Shown here one piece after another: positions 42,208 to 50,705 of a stretch of DNA of 55,681 bases (position 1 is its first letter; every line of letters starts with the position of its first letter). Origin of the DNA: Microbacterium terregens (GTDB lineage: Bacteria > Pseudomonadota > Alphaproteobacteria > Sphingomonadales > Sphingomonadaceae). The notes beneath the pieces are model-generated. The model saw only the letters and a list, made by a program, of their open reading frames with translations, did no database searches and was not told the DNA's origin. Position numbers and translations under genes: made by a program. The DNA is taken from positions 866,709 to 922,389 of the forward strand of contig NZ_BSEX01000006.1 of NCBI RefSeq assembly GCF_027922045.1. Reading direction: 5' to 3'.

Positions 42208-43255
42208 GGGCATTCGCGCGATGTGGATGCGCGGCGGCACGTCCAAGGGCGGCTTCTTCCTCGCCGAAGACCTGCCCGCGGAGCCGGCCGCACGCGACGC
42301 CTTCCTGCTGCGCGCCTTCGGCTCGCCCGATCCCCGCCAGATCGACGGCATGGGCGGCGCCGACCCGCTGACGTCCAAGGTCGCGGTCGTCTCGCGCTCG
42401 GCGCACGAAGGCGCCGACGTCGACTATCTGTTCCTGCAGGTGTTCGTCGACCAGACGATCGTCACCGATGCGCAGAACTGCGGCAACATGCTCGCCGGCG
42501 TCGGCCCGTTCGCGATCGAGCGCGGGCTGGTCGAGGCGCAGGACGGCGAGACCCCGGTCTCGATCTTCATGGTCAACACCGGCAAGCTCGCCACCGCGAC
42601 CGTCCGCACCCCCGGCGGCACCGTCACCTATGAAGGCGACGCCCGCATCGACGGCGTGCCCGGCACCGCCGCGCCGGTGCCGCTCGCCTTTGCCGACATC
42701 GCCGGCTCCAGCTGCGGCGCGCTGCTCCCCACCGGCAACGCCGTGGACGTGATCGGGGGCGTGGAGACCACGCTGATCGACAACGGCATGCCCTGCGTGG
42801 TGCTGCGGGCCGCCGATGTCGGCATCACCGGCTATGAGGATCGCGAGACCCTCGACGCCGACGAGTCGCTCAAGGCGCGGATCGAGGCGATCCGGCTGGA
42901 GGCTGGGCCGATGATGAACCTGGGCGATGTCGCCGACCAATCGGTGCCCAAGATGATGCTGGTCGCCGCCCCGCGACACGGCGGCGCCATCAGCGTGCGC
43001 TCCTTCATCCCGCACCGCTGCCACGCCTCGATCGGCGTGCTGGGAGCCGTCAGCGTCGCCACCGCCTGCCTGATCGACGGATCGCCCGCGCACGCGCTGG
43101 CGGTGGTGCCGGAGGGCCGCTCCAAGACGCTCGACGTCGAACATCCGACCGGTGCCACCGGCTGCGTGATCGACGTGGACGAGCGCGGCACGATCACCGG
43201 CGCGGCCATGCTGCGCACCGCCCGCAAATTGTTCGACGGCATGTTGTTCGGCTGA
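42200..43255 (+). CDS. 4-Oxalomesaconate isomerase/tautomerase (LigU/GalD, PrpF family)
   Basis: 351-aa protein of the PrpF fold. It begins [20 protein letters not shown], the PrpF signature, with [39 protein letters not shown] and a late [20 protein letters not shown]. In this setting it corresponds to GalD of Pseudomonas (oxalomesaconate tautomerase) or LigU of Sphingobium (double-bond isomerase preparing the LigJ substrate). The two differ in reaction detail, and I cannot choose between them by motif, so no symbol is given. It overlaps ligK by eight bases and precedes the dicarboxylate carrier by 35 bases. Confidence 0.88.
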   Translation: MSEGIRAMWMRGGTSKGGFFLAEDLPAEPAARDAFLLRAFGSPDPRQIDGMGGADPLTSKVAVVSRSAHEGADVDYLFLQVFVDQTIVTDAQNCGNMLAGVGPFAIERGLVEAQDGETPVSIFMVNTGKLATATVRTPGGTVTYEGDARIDGVPGTAAPVPLAFADIAGSSCGALLPTGNAVDVIGGVETTLIDNGMPCVVLRAADVGITGYEDRETLDADESLKARIEAIRLEAGPMMNLGDVADQSVPKMMLVAAPRHGGAISVRSFIPHRCHASIGVLGAVSVATACLIDGSPAHALAVVPEGRSKTLDVEHPTGATGCVIDVDERGTITGAAMLRTARKLFDGMLFG

Positions 43256-43290
43256 ACCGCCGCCCGCCGCCCCAACGAGAGATAAAAAGA

Positions 43291-44610
43291 ATGACAAGCA
43301 TAGGAGAGACGACGAAGCGGGCCGGACGGTTCGGCATCTTGGGCCAGCTGTGGTTCCAGGTGCTCGCCGGCACGGTGATCGGCATCCTGCTCGGCCACTT
43401 CGCACCCGGCACCGCCGTCGCGATGAAGCCGTTCGGCGACGCCTTCATCAAGCTGATCCGCATGATGATCGGCCCGATCATCTTCGTGACGGTCGTCCAC
43501 GGCATCGCCGGCATGAACGACATGACCGCCGTGGGCCGGGTCGCGCTGAAGTCGATCCTCTATTTCGAGGTGATCACGATCATCGCGCTGGTCTTTGGCC
43601 TGGTCGCGGTCAACCTGTGGCAGCCGGGCGCGGGCATGAACATCGACGCCGCCGCGATCGATACCGCCTCGATCCAGGGCTATGTCGCCTCCGCCCACGA
43701 CCAGTCGATCACCAGCTATCTGATGGCGATCATCCCCGACACCTTCGTGAGCGCGCTGACCGAGGCGCATGTGCTGCAGGTGCTGTTCGTGGCGGTGCTG
43801 TTCGGCATCGCCATCGCCTCCATCGGCGAGCGCGCGAAGCCCGTCATCGACGTGATCGACAGCGCGTCGCAGGGCTTCTTCCGGATCATCGGCTACATCA
43901 TGTATTTCGCGCCGCTGGGCGCGTTCGGCGCGATCGCCTTCACCGTCGGCCAGTTCGGCACCGCCTCGCTGCTGTCGCTGGGCGAGCTGATCCTGGAGTT
44001 CTTCGTCGTCTGCGCCCTGTTCACCGCGGTGGTGCTGGGCGGCGTCGCCTGGTGGTGCGGCGTCAGCCTGTGGCGCCTGCTCGGCTATCTGTGGGACGAG
44101 ATCGTCGTGGTCGCCGCCACCACCTCGACCGAGACGGTGCTGCCGCGCCTCATCCAGAAGATGCAGAAGGTCGGCTGCGAGGAAAGCGTCGTCGGCTTCG
44201 TGATCCCCGCGGGCTATTCGTTCAACCTCGATGGCACCTGCCTCTATCTCACCACCGTCGCGGTGTTCCTGGCGCAGGCGACCAACACCCACCTGACCTT
44301 CGGCCACGAGCTGGCGCTGATCGCGGTGCTGCTGCTCACGTCCAAGGGCGCGGCGGGCATCGCCGGTGCGGCCTTCGTGGTGCTGGCCGCGACACTCAAC
44401 ACCACGGGCGTCATCCCGGTCGCCAGCATCGCGCTGATCCTGGGCATCCACCGCATCCTCGCCGAAGGGCTCACCTTCGTGAACCTGATCGGCAATGCGC
44501 TCGCCACCGTCGTGATCGCCAAGTGGGAGGGCAAGCTCGACGAACGCACCCTCGCCGCCACCATCGGCACGCGCAAGCTGCGCGCCAAGCACAACATCGC
44601 CGCCGCCTGA
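43291..44610 (+). CDS. dctA: DctA-type dicarboxylate/proton symporter
   Basis: 439-aa DAACS-family secondary transporter of the inner membrane. Eight membrane helices and two re-entrant loops are expected. Visible marks are FGDAFIKLIRMMIGPIIFVTVVHGI, the serine/threonine-rich hairpin TTSTETVLPRLIQKMQKVGC, and FSFNLDGT-type SFNLDGTCLYLTTVAVFLAQAT, the substrate and cation site. It resembles DctA, which imports succinate, fumarate and malate. Placed right after ligK-ligU, it may import a tricarboxylic aromatic breakdown product or a lignin-derived acid, but that is inference. Confidence 0.9.
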   Translation: MTSIGETTKRAGRFGILGQLWFQVLAGTVIGILLGHFAPGTAVAMKPFGDAFIKLIRMMIGPIIFVTVVHGIAGMNDMTAVGRVALKSILYFEVITIIALVFGLVAVNLWQPGAGMNIDAAAIDTASIQGYVASAHDQSITSYLMAIIPDTFVSALTEAHVLQVLFVAVLFGIAIASIGERAKPVIDVIDSASQGFFRIIGYIMYFAPLGAFGAIAFTVGQFGTASLLSLGELILEFFVVCALFTAVVLGGVAWWCGVSLWRLLGYLWDEIVVVAATTSTETVLPRLIQKMQKVGCEESVVGFVIPAGYSFNLDGTCLYLTTVAVFLAQATNTHLTFGHELALIAVLLLTSKGAAGIAGAAFVVLAATLNTTGVIPVASIALILGIHRILAEGLTFVNLIGNALATVVIAKWEGKLDERTLAATIGTRKLRAKHNIAAA

Positions 44611-44671
44611 TCCGGCTGCGACGACCATGACAACCGGCCGCGGCGCGAACGCGGCCGGACAGGAGATTTCG

Positions 44672-46156
44672 ATGCCCGTTCTGACCACCACCGCAGCCGC
44701 GCTGCTGCTCGCCGGACAGGCGCAGGCGGCGCCGCTGCCGCCCGACACGCGCGACGTGCCCGCCACCGCCACCCCCACCACCAGCGCACCGCCGCTGACC
44801 GGGGAGGGCGAGCGCGAGAGCGGCCGCGATGCCGCCGCCGCCTTCTCCCCGGGCGCAACCCAAGCCGCCCCCGCCGACCAGAGCAAGGCGCCCACCGGCT
44901 TCGCGCGGTTCCAGCGGAACAACGCGATCGGCAAGGCGCTACGCTCGCTCAACGACCAGGGCGTCGATCTCACGCTCGACTTCGTCGGCAACGTCGCCGC
45001 CAATCCGATCGGCGGCGTGCGCCACGGCAGCGCGGAATCGCACTGGGTGATGGCCGCTGCCGACATCGATCTCGAAAAGGCGCTCGGCTGGTCCGACACC
45101 AAGCTCCACGTCCAGGGCGCCTGGTTCACCGGCGACAGCCTGGGACGCGATTCGATCGGAAACTCGATCAGCTTCCAGCAGACGTGGCGGCCCGTCTCCG
45201 GCCCTCGCCTCACCCAGCTCAACATCGAGCATGATTTCGGCAAGCTCAACCTGATGGTGGGGCGCGCGGCGGTGAACAGCTATTTCAACAACTCGCCGCT
45301 CAACTGCGCGTTCATGAGCAACACCAGCTGCCTCACCGCCTATGGCGCGATCAGCGACATCGGCATCACCGCCTATCCGAACTCGTCCTGGGCGGCCAAG
45401 GCGCGCTATGCGATCGACGACCGCTGGTACGTCCAGACCGGCGCCTTCGAATACAACAACGACCTCAACGCCAAGGGCAAGGGCGGGCTCGACTTCTCGC
45501 TCGGCAAGGGAACGGGCGTGCTGATCCCCGGCGAAGTCGGCTACCAGACCAGCTTCGCGCAGGAGCGCCTGCCGCGTCGCTACCGCCTCGGCTTCTATCT
45601 CAACACCGACGGCGGCCAGAGCCCCTATTTTGACGCGAACGGCAATTCCGCGGCGCTGAGCGGCCTTCCCCGCGCCGGGCGCGGCGGCAACCGGCTGGGC
45701 CTGTATGCGATGGCGGACCAGACGGTGGCGCGCGCGCAAGGCGCCAGCAAGCGCAACCTGGCGCTGTTCGGCCGCTTCTTCCTCAACGCCGGCAACGTCC
45801 AGTCGATCGACTGGTTCGCCTCGGCCGGGTTCGTGAAGACCGGGACGTTCAAGGGCCGCGACAACGACACGATCGGCCTGCTCGTCACCAACACGCATTT
45901 CAGCGACCAGCAGATCGCCTATCTCCGCGACCTGCGCGCCAAGGCGGGCGGCACCGGATCGCCCGAGGCGAACGAGATCATCACCGAACTGAACTATGGC
46001 TGGGCGGCGCTGCCCGGGCTCCGGATCATGCCCAACGTCCAGTACGTCATCAATCCGGACCCGATCTATGCGACCAGCCGCAAGACCGACATTCCGGATG
46101 CCGTGGTGCTGGGCCTGCGCGTCGACGTGCACCTGGCGCAGCTGTTCGGAGGCTAG
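44672..46156 (+). CDS. OprB-type carbohydrate-selective porin
   Basis: 494-aa outer-membrane beta-barrel. A signal peptide (MPVLTTTAAALLLAGQAQA) and a Pro/Thr-rich linker of about 50 residues precede the OprB domain, which starts near LNDQGVDLTLDFVGNVAANPIGG. LHVQGAWFTGDSLGRDSIGNSISFQQTW, LTQLNIEHDF, GFYLNTDGGQSP and a late ELNYGWAALPGLRIMPNVQYVINPDP follow, with the aromatic-rich end of barrel proteins. AGGAGA stands before the ATG at 44,672. Sixty bases separate it from dctA, so it may be the outer-membrane partner of that carrier; the name OprB implies sugars, but the substrate is open. Confidence 0.88.
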   Translation: MPVLTTTAAALLLAGQAQAAPLPPDTRDVPATATPTTSAPPLTGEGERESGRDAAAAFSPGATQAAPADQSKAPTGFARFQRNNAIGKALRSLNDQGVDLTLDFVGNVAANPIGGVRHGSAESHWVMAAADIDLEKALGWSDTKLHVQGAWFTGDSLGRDSIGNSISFQQTWRPVSGPRLTQLNIEHDFGKLNLMVGRAAVNSYFNNSPLNCAFMSNTSCLTAYGAISDIGITAYPNSSWAAKARYAIDDRWYVQTGAFEYNNDLNAKGKGGLDFSLGKGTGVLIPGEVGYQTSFAQERLPRRYRLGFYLNTDGGQSPYFDANGNSAALSGLPRAGRGGNRLGLYAMADQTVARAQGASKRNLALFGRFFLNAGNVQSIDWFASAGFVKTGTFKGRDNDTIGLLVTNTHFSDQQIAYLRDLRAKAGGTGSPEANEIITELNYGWAALPGLRIMPNVQYVINPDPIYATSRKTDIPDAVVLGLRVDVHLAQLFGG

Positions 46157-46216
46157 GCCCCGCCTGGGGCGGACCCGACCCGCAGCAGCACGCGCAAAGC
46201 CTCTCGCGGTCAGGCG

Positions 46217-46248
46217 CAGCGCCCCGGGGGCAATCCCCCGGGGCGCTG
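46217..46248. terminator. Bidirectional hairpin terminator
   Basis: A perfect 14-base-pair stem, CAGCGCCCCGGGGG against CCCCCGGGGCGCTG, with a four-base loop CAAT. It lies between the convergent porin and GMC genes, four bases from the GMC stop. There is no T-run, but the stem is the strongest hairpin I see in a spacer of this window and should stop or stabilise transcripts from both sides. Confidence 0.75.
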
Positions 46249-46252
46249 CCGG

Positions 46253-47926
46253 TTACGCCCGCAGCTGCTTCACCGCATGGTCGGCCGCACGCGCGGTCAT
46301 CGCCATGTAGGTCAGCGACGGGTTGACGCAGGACGCCGACGCCATCTGCGCGCCGTCCGTCACATAGAGGTTGGACGCGTCGTGCGCCTGGTTCCAGCCG
46401 TTCAACACCGAGGTGCGGGGGTCGGCGCCCATGCGCGCGCCGCCCATCTCGTGGATGGCGTCGCCGGGCACATGCTCGCCCTCCCAGCTGCGCACGTTGA
46501 GGAGGCCGGCGCCCTTCAGCATCGCCTCGCCCTGCACCCGCGCGTCCGCCATCATCTTGAGCTCGTTCTCGCGGAAGCGCACGTCGAAGCGCATCAGCGG
46601 GATCCCGAACCGGTCCACCTTGCTGGCGTGGAGCGAGACGCGGTTGTCCTTGTACGGCAGGCATTCGCCGAACGCGCCCATGCTGAACTTCCACGGCGCA
46701 TAGCGGCGCAGGCCCTGCTTCATCGACGCGCCGAAGCCGACCGGCGGTGACGGGTCGCGGCTGGCGCTGCCCTGATAGCCATAGCCCCGCCTGAAGCCCA
46801 CGCCCTCCTCGCCGCCGATGTTGCGGAAACGCGGGATATAGACGCCGCCCGGACGCCGGCCATATTCGATCAAATCGGTCATGCCGGGGATCTCGCCCGA
46901 CACGCCCACGCGGAAGATATGGTCCATCACATAGCGGCCCAGCGTCCCGCTGCTGTCGAAGTGGCTGCGCTCGCTTCCCGGCGCGCGCGAGTTCATCAGG
47001 ATCTGGACCGACGCCATCGCCGATGCGCAGACGAACACCAGATCCGCCGACACCGTCTGCGCTTGGCCCGTCTTGGCATCGACATAGCGCACGCCCGTCA
47101 CCCGCTTGCGCGCGGAATCATATTCGACGTTGGTGACCACCGCGTCCGACTGGAGCGTCAGCCGCCCGGTCGCGCGCGCCGCCGGCAGCGTCACCGCCTG
47201 GGTCGAGAAATAGGCCCCAAACGAGCAGCCGTTGCTGCACTGGTTGCGCATCTGGCACTTGGTGCGGTTCTGCTCGGGCTTGTCCTCGGTCAGGTTCGAC
47301 AGGCGGGTGTGGATCAGCTTGCGGCCCGGGAACTTCGTCTCCAGCCGCTGCTTCAGCCACTGCTCCGCGACGTTCATCGGCATCGGCGGCTGGAACTCGC
47401 TGTCCGGCAGATAGGGCAGGTTCTCGCGCGAGCCGGATACGCCGACATACTTCTCGACATAGCTGTACCAGGGGGCGACGTCGTCATAACCGATCGGCCA
47501 GGCGCCATCGATGCCGTCGCGCTTGTTCGCCTCGAAGTCCTCGGGCGCCCAGCGGAAGCTCCACCGGCCCCAGATCAGCGACTTGCCGCCCACCGCGCCC
47601 GGGCGGATCCAGTAGAACTTGTCCCCCTCGTCATAGGCATAGGGGTTCTGCCGGTCGTCGTTGTAGAAGCGCTGGTTGCTGGGCTGCACATAGCCGTGGC
47701 GCGCGATGAAGTAATTGCTGTCCATCACCGGCTTGGGCATGATGTTGCGCGCCGGCACCTCGAACGCGGGCTTGCCGTCGTACGGATAGCCCTCGCCATG
47801 CTCGACCATGACGCCCCGGTCGAGCATCAGGACGCGCAGCCCCTTTTCGGTCAGTTCCTTGGCGGCGAAGCCTCCGCTCACGCCCGATCCGATGACGATC
47901 GCGTCGAACCTGTTGGTCGAAGCCAT
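46253..47926 (-). CDS. GMC-family FAD-dependent sugar/glycoside dehydrogenase, large subunit
   Basis: 557-aa flavoprotein. The FAD motif GSGVSGG is at residues 13-19, and the catalytic His and Asn of GMC enzymes are H492 (IHEMGGARMG) and N535 (NPSLTYMAM). C224, C230 and C234 form C-X5-C-X3-C, the spacing that holds a 3Fe-4S cluster in FAD glucose dehydrogenase and glucoside 3-dehydrogenase. There is no signal peptide; such subunits reach the periplasm bound to a Tat-exported small subunit, here probably the protein at 48,792-49,361. Electrons would pass to the cytochrome c at 50,334. Oxidation at sugar C3 (glucoside 3-dehydrogenase, LacA-like) is the best guess; gluconate 2-dehydrogenase is the alternative. 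Confidence 0.88.
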   Translation of the reverse strand: MASTNRFDAIVIGSGVSGGFAAKELTEKGLRVLMLDRGVMVEHGEGYPYDGKPAFEVPARNIMPKPVMDSNYFIARHGYVQPSNQRFYNDDRQNPYAYDEGDKFYWIRPGAVGGKSLIWGRWSFRWAPEDFEANKRDGIDGAWPIGYDDVAPWYSYVEKYVGVSGSRENLPYLPDSEFQPPMPMNVAEQWLKQRLETKFPGRKLIHTRLSNLTEDKPEQNRTKCQMRNQCSNGCSFGAYFSTQAVTLPAARATGRLTLQSDAVVTNVEYDSARKRVTGVRYVDAKTGQAQTVSADLVFVCASAMASVQILMNSRAPGSERSHFDSSGTLGRYVMDHIFRVGVSGEIPGMTDLIEYGRRPGGVYIPRFRNIGGEEGVGFRRGYGYQGSASRDPSPPVGFGASMKQGLRRYAPWKFSMGAFGECLPYKDNRVSLHASKVDRFGIPLMRFDVRFRENELKMMADARVQGEAMLKGAGLLNVRSWEGEHVPGDAIHEMGGARMGADPRTSVLNGWNQAHDASNLYVTDGAQMASASCVNPSLTYMAMTARAADHAVKQLRA

Positions 47927-47952
47927 GATGTTGTTCCCCTGCCCGTACGTGC

Positions 47953-48795
47953 TCAGAACCGCAGCGCGCGGAGCGTCTTGAAGCTGGTGGTGATGTCCGG
48001 AAGATAGGGCGCGGGCGCCTCGTCGTTCTCGACATAGAAGTGGCGGACCCCGGCGCTTCCCTTCAGGCGGAACAGCGCGGCGAAGTCGGTCTTGCCCTGG
48101 CCCACGGCGGTCATGCTGCGGTCGGCGCGCATGTCCTTGACGTGATAGGCATAGATGCGGCGGTTCAGCCGCTCGATCAGCCCGGCCACGTCCTCGCCCG
48201 CGTGTGCTGCCCAGTAGAGGTCGAGCTCCACCTGCACCAGCGACGGGTCGGTCTCCTCGATCAGCCGGTCGAACAGGCTCTTGCCGCCCGGCTTCACCGT
48301 GAATTCGAAGTCGTGGTTGTGGTAGGCAAAGCCCAGCCCCGCCTTCTTCAACTCGGCGCCGAAGCGCGCGATGTTGGGCAGCGCCGCCTTCCACCCGGCT
48401 TCTGTGCGGTGCTGGTCCGTCATGTACGGCAGCACCACCGTGTCGGCGCCCAAGGTCTTCGCCATGGTCACCGATCGCTCGAACTGGCCGAGCAGCGCGT
48501 CATAGCCGATGTGCACCGACGGCGCGCGCAGCCCCAGCCGGTCCATCGTCCGGCGCAGCAGCGCATGATCCATCGCGTCATAGCCGCCGCCGCCGAACTC
48601 GACCTCGCGATAGCCGATGCGCGCCACCTGCCCCAGCGTCGCCACCGGGTCCTTCTGGAAGAGCTCGCGCACGGTGTAGAGCTGGAGCCCCACCGCCGGG
48701 ATCTGGGCTGCATGGGCGGCCGGGATGATCCGGTTCGACAGGGCGATGGCCGCGGCGCCCCCGGCGCCCGCGAGCAGGGTACGGCGGCTGATCAT
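47953..48795 (-). CDS. Tat-exported TIM-barrel sugar isomerase/epimerase-like protein
   Basis: 280-aa protein of the AP-endonuclease-2/xylose-isomerase-like fold. The N-terminus MISRRTLLAGAGGAAAIALS is a twin-arginine signal (R4, R5), so it folds in the cytoplasm and is exported. The barrel shows IGYREVEFGG, GLRAPSVHIGYD, FAYHNHDFEF, LVQVELDLYWAAHAGED and IYAYHVKDM, giving the usual Glu/His/Asp metal set. An exported member of this fold does not act on sugar phosphates; a keto-sugar or keto-glycoside from the GMC enzyme is a likely substrate. It overlaps the subunit-3 gene by four bases and precedes GMC by 26 bases. Confidence 0.85.
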   Translation of the reverse strand: MISRRTLLAGAGGAAAIALSNRIIPAAHAAQIPAVGLQLYTVRELFQKDPVATLGQVARIGYREVEFGGGGYDAMDHALLRRTMDRLGLRAPSVHIGYDALLGQFERSVTMAKTLGADTVVLPYMTDQHRTEAGWKAALPNIARFGAELKKAGLGFAYHNHDFEFTVKPGGKSLFDRLIEETDPSLVQVELDLYWAAHAGEDVAGLIERLNRRIYAYHVKDMRADRSMTAVGQGKTDFAALFRLKGSAGVRHFYVENDEAPAPYLPDITTSFKTLRALRF

Positions 48796-49361
48796 GCGCT
48801 GTAGACCTTGTTGACTTGGGAATAGGGGAAGGCGCCGTTGTATTCGCCCGGCACCGGCAGATATTCGCGCTCCTGGGTGATGCCGATCTCCGACGTGTAA
48901 TAGCCGGTGATCACCATCTGGCGCATCGCTTCGAAGAAGTCCTTGCCGCCCGGGATCTGGCCGTTCATCGCCAGCGTCAGCAGCGCATCCTGCTGCTCGG
49001 GCGTCGCCTTGGCGGCGGAGACCTTATAGTCCTTCAGGCTGCGGGCTTCGACCGCCTCCAGCCCGGCCAGGATCGGCTTGCGATCGTCCGGCACGCCCCA
49101 ATCGGCGAGCAGCTTTTCGATGAACATCGGCACGCCCGCTGCGATCGCGCCCGGCGTGTCGGTGGTCGGGATGATCCGCTCGCTCAGCGCCGTCACCAGC
49201 GCGCGCTGGTCGGGTGTGAAGACGGCCGTGCTCGGCGGGCCGTCGGAGATCACCGGCACCCGCGATGCCTGGGCCGCACCGGCCGCGCGCGCGATCGGCG
49301 CGAACAGTCCCGCCCCGAACATCGTGACGACGCCGGCAAGCGCCGTTCTGCGATCGATCAC
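48792..49361 (-). CDS. Gluconate 2-dehydrogenase subunit 3 family protein (Tat hitchhiker subunit)
   Basis: 189-aa small subunit. A Tat signal (IDRRTALAGVVTMFGAGLFAPIARA, R4/R5) precedes the subunit-3 domain: FTPDQRALVTALSERIIPTTDTPGAIAAGVP, then GKDFFEAMRQMVITGYYTSEIG and a conserved end EYNGAFPYSQ. In FAD glucose, glucoside and fructose dehydrogenases this subunit carries the export signal for the GMC subunit and helps it fold. The GTG start at 49,361 has GGAGGAGAGG just upstream. Its stop overlaps the TIM-barrel start by four bases (ATGA). Confidence 0.9.
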   Translation of the reverse strand: MIDRRTALAGVVTMFGAGLFAPIARAAGAAQASRVPVISDGPPSTAVFTPDQRALVTALSERIIPTTDTPGAIAAGVPMFIEKLLADWGVPDDRKPILAGLEAVEARSLKDYKVSAAKATPEQQDALLTLAMNGQIPGGKDFFEAMRQMVITGYYTSEIGITQEREYLPVPGEYNGAFPYSQVNKVYSA

Positions 49362-49405
49362 TTGGCCTCTCCTCCCGTGGTGCGAAGCATTCGTGCCTCC
49401 CCTTC

Positions 49406-50320
49406 TTATTGTGCGTCGATTTCCCGATAGGCGGCGATCAGCCGGTCCTCGCCGGCGCGGCCCTTGACCGAATTGCCGTGCTCCATGCCGATCACCCCGG
49501 CATAGCGGCGCTGGCGCAGCCACCGGACGATGTTGGCGTAATGGATCTCGCCGGTGCCGGGCTCGTTGCGCCCGGGATTGTCGCCGAACTGCATATAGCC
49601 GATCTCGCTCCAGCAGGCGTCCATCACCGGGATCAGGTTCCCGGACTGGATCTGCTCGTGGTAGAGGTCGGCCAGGATCTTCACGCCCGGGCTGTTGGCG
49701 CCGCGCGCCACGGCATAGCCCTGGGCGATGCTCTGCATGTAGACGCCGGGATGGTTGGTGCGCGTGTTGAGCGGCTCCATTACCATCGCGATGCCGTGGG
49801 GTGCGACGATGTCGCCGGCGCGGCGCATGACGTCGATCACCCGCGCGGTCTGGATCTCCACCGGCACCTTGGGGTCCATGAAGCCGGTGACCACCGTCAT
49901 CCGCGTCGCATTCAGGCGCTTGGCGACGTCGATGGCGCTGCGGACGTCGGCCAGGAACGCCTCGCGCTCGGCGCCGTCGTTGGCACCCAGCAGCGGCCGC
50001 GACTGCGACCATTTCGGCATGCTGGCGACGAACACGCCCATCGCCATGCCGCGCTGCTGCAGCGCCTTGGCCATGCGCTGCTGTTCCGCGACCGGCCGGC
50101 TGCGCGCCTCATTGTCTTCCCAGGCGGTGAAGCCCTGGTCGGCGGCATAGGCGATCTGCTCGAGCAGGCCGCCGCGGCTGGCGAAGCTGCCCTCGTGCGG
50201 CGCATAGCCGAGCGAAAAGCGGGCGGCGTTGGAGCCGCCGCCGCCCTGCGCCAGGCCGGCGCTCGCCGCGAGCGGCGCGACCGCGCCGGCAGCCAGCACG
50301 GTGCGACGCGAGACCGTCAT
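49406..50320 (-). CDS. Tat-exported hydroxypyruvate isomerase-like TIM-barrel protein
   Basis: 304-aa protein. The N-terminus MTVSRRTVLAAGAVAPLAASAGLA is a Tat signal (R5, R6). The mature part is a TIM barrel of the hydroxypyruvate isomerase/IolE type: QIAYAADQGFTAWEDNEA, IAMVMEPLNTRTNHPG (first metal-binding Glu), ILADLYHEQIQSGN, IGYMQFGDNPGRNEPGTGEIHY and VIGMEHGNS (last Glu). The metal ligands look intact, so it is probably an active enzyme in the periplasm. It is a different subfamily from the exported barrel at 47,953-48,795. It lies 13 bases downstream of the cytochrome gene. Confidence 0.84.
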   Translation of the reverse strand: MTVSRRTVLAAGAVAPLAASAGLAQGGGGSNAARFSLGYAPHEGSFASRGGLLEQIAYAADQGFTAWEDNEARSRPVAEQQRMAKALQQRGMAMGVFVASMPKWSQSRPLLGANDGAEREAFLADVRSAIDVAKRLNATRMTVVTGFMDPKVPVEIQTARVIDVMRRAGDIVAPHGIAMVMEPLNTRTNHPGVYMQSIAQGYAVARGANSPGVKILADLYHEQIQSGNLIPVMDACWSEIGYMQFGDNPGRNEPGTGEIHYANIVRWLRQRRYAGVIGMEHGNSVKGRAGEDRLIAAYREIDAQ

Positions 50321-50333
50321 GCCCCCCGCCCGA

Positions 50334-50705
50334 TCATTTGCCGCCCTGCGCCTTCAGGAACGCGATGATCGCCTTGCGCTTGGCGGCGTCGGCCATGCCG
50401 ATCGGCATGCGCGTGCCCGGCACCTTCTTGGTCGGCGCGGCCAGGAACTGGTCCAGCGTCGCCTCGTCCCAGCGCAGCTTCGACGCCTTCATGGCGTTGG
50501 AATAGTTGAAGCCCGGCACCGCGGCCGCGGGCCGGCCGACCACGCCGTTCAGGTTCGGCCCGACGCCGTTGCGGCCACCCTTGTCGACCGTGTGGCAGGC
50601 CTTGCACGCGGCAAAGGCCGGCGGCGGCGCGGTCTGCGCGACGGCCGGTGCCGCGGTGACGGCCAGCATCGCTGCCGCCGCCCCCAGGCTGATGATACGC
50701 TTCAT
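50334..50705 (-). CDS. Class I cytochrome c
   Basis: 123-aa monohaem cytochrome. A Sec signal peptide (MKRIISLGAAAAMLAVTAAPAVA) is followed by the haem site CKACH at residues 34-38, then GGRNGVGPNLNGVVGRPAA and the distal Met in GTRMPIGM. The small size and GVGPNLNGVVGR pattern are those of soluble periplasmic cytochromes of the c2/c550 class. It is the likely electron acceptor of the GMC dehydrogenase, delivering to a terminal oxidase. GGGAGAG precedes the ATG, which overlaps the upstream oxidoreductase stop by four bases. Confidence 0.92.
   Translation of the reverse strand: MKRIISLGAAAAMLAVTAAPAVAQTAPPPAFAACKACHTVDKGGRNGVGPNLNGVVGRPAAAVPGFNYSNAMKASKLRWDEATLDQFLAAPTKKVPGTRMPIGMADAAKRKAIIAFLKAQGGK

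Noticed and set aside
42832..45249. Minus-strand open frame of about 800 codons opposite ligU, dctA and the porin
   Set aside because: It is antisense to three well-supported genes, its translation is His/Asp/Gln/Arg-rich without domains, and such long antisense frames are normal when third codon positions are nearly all G or C.
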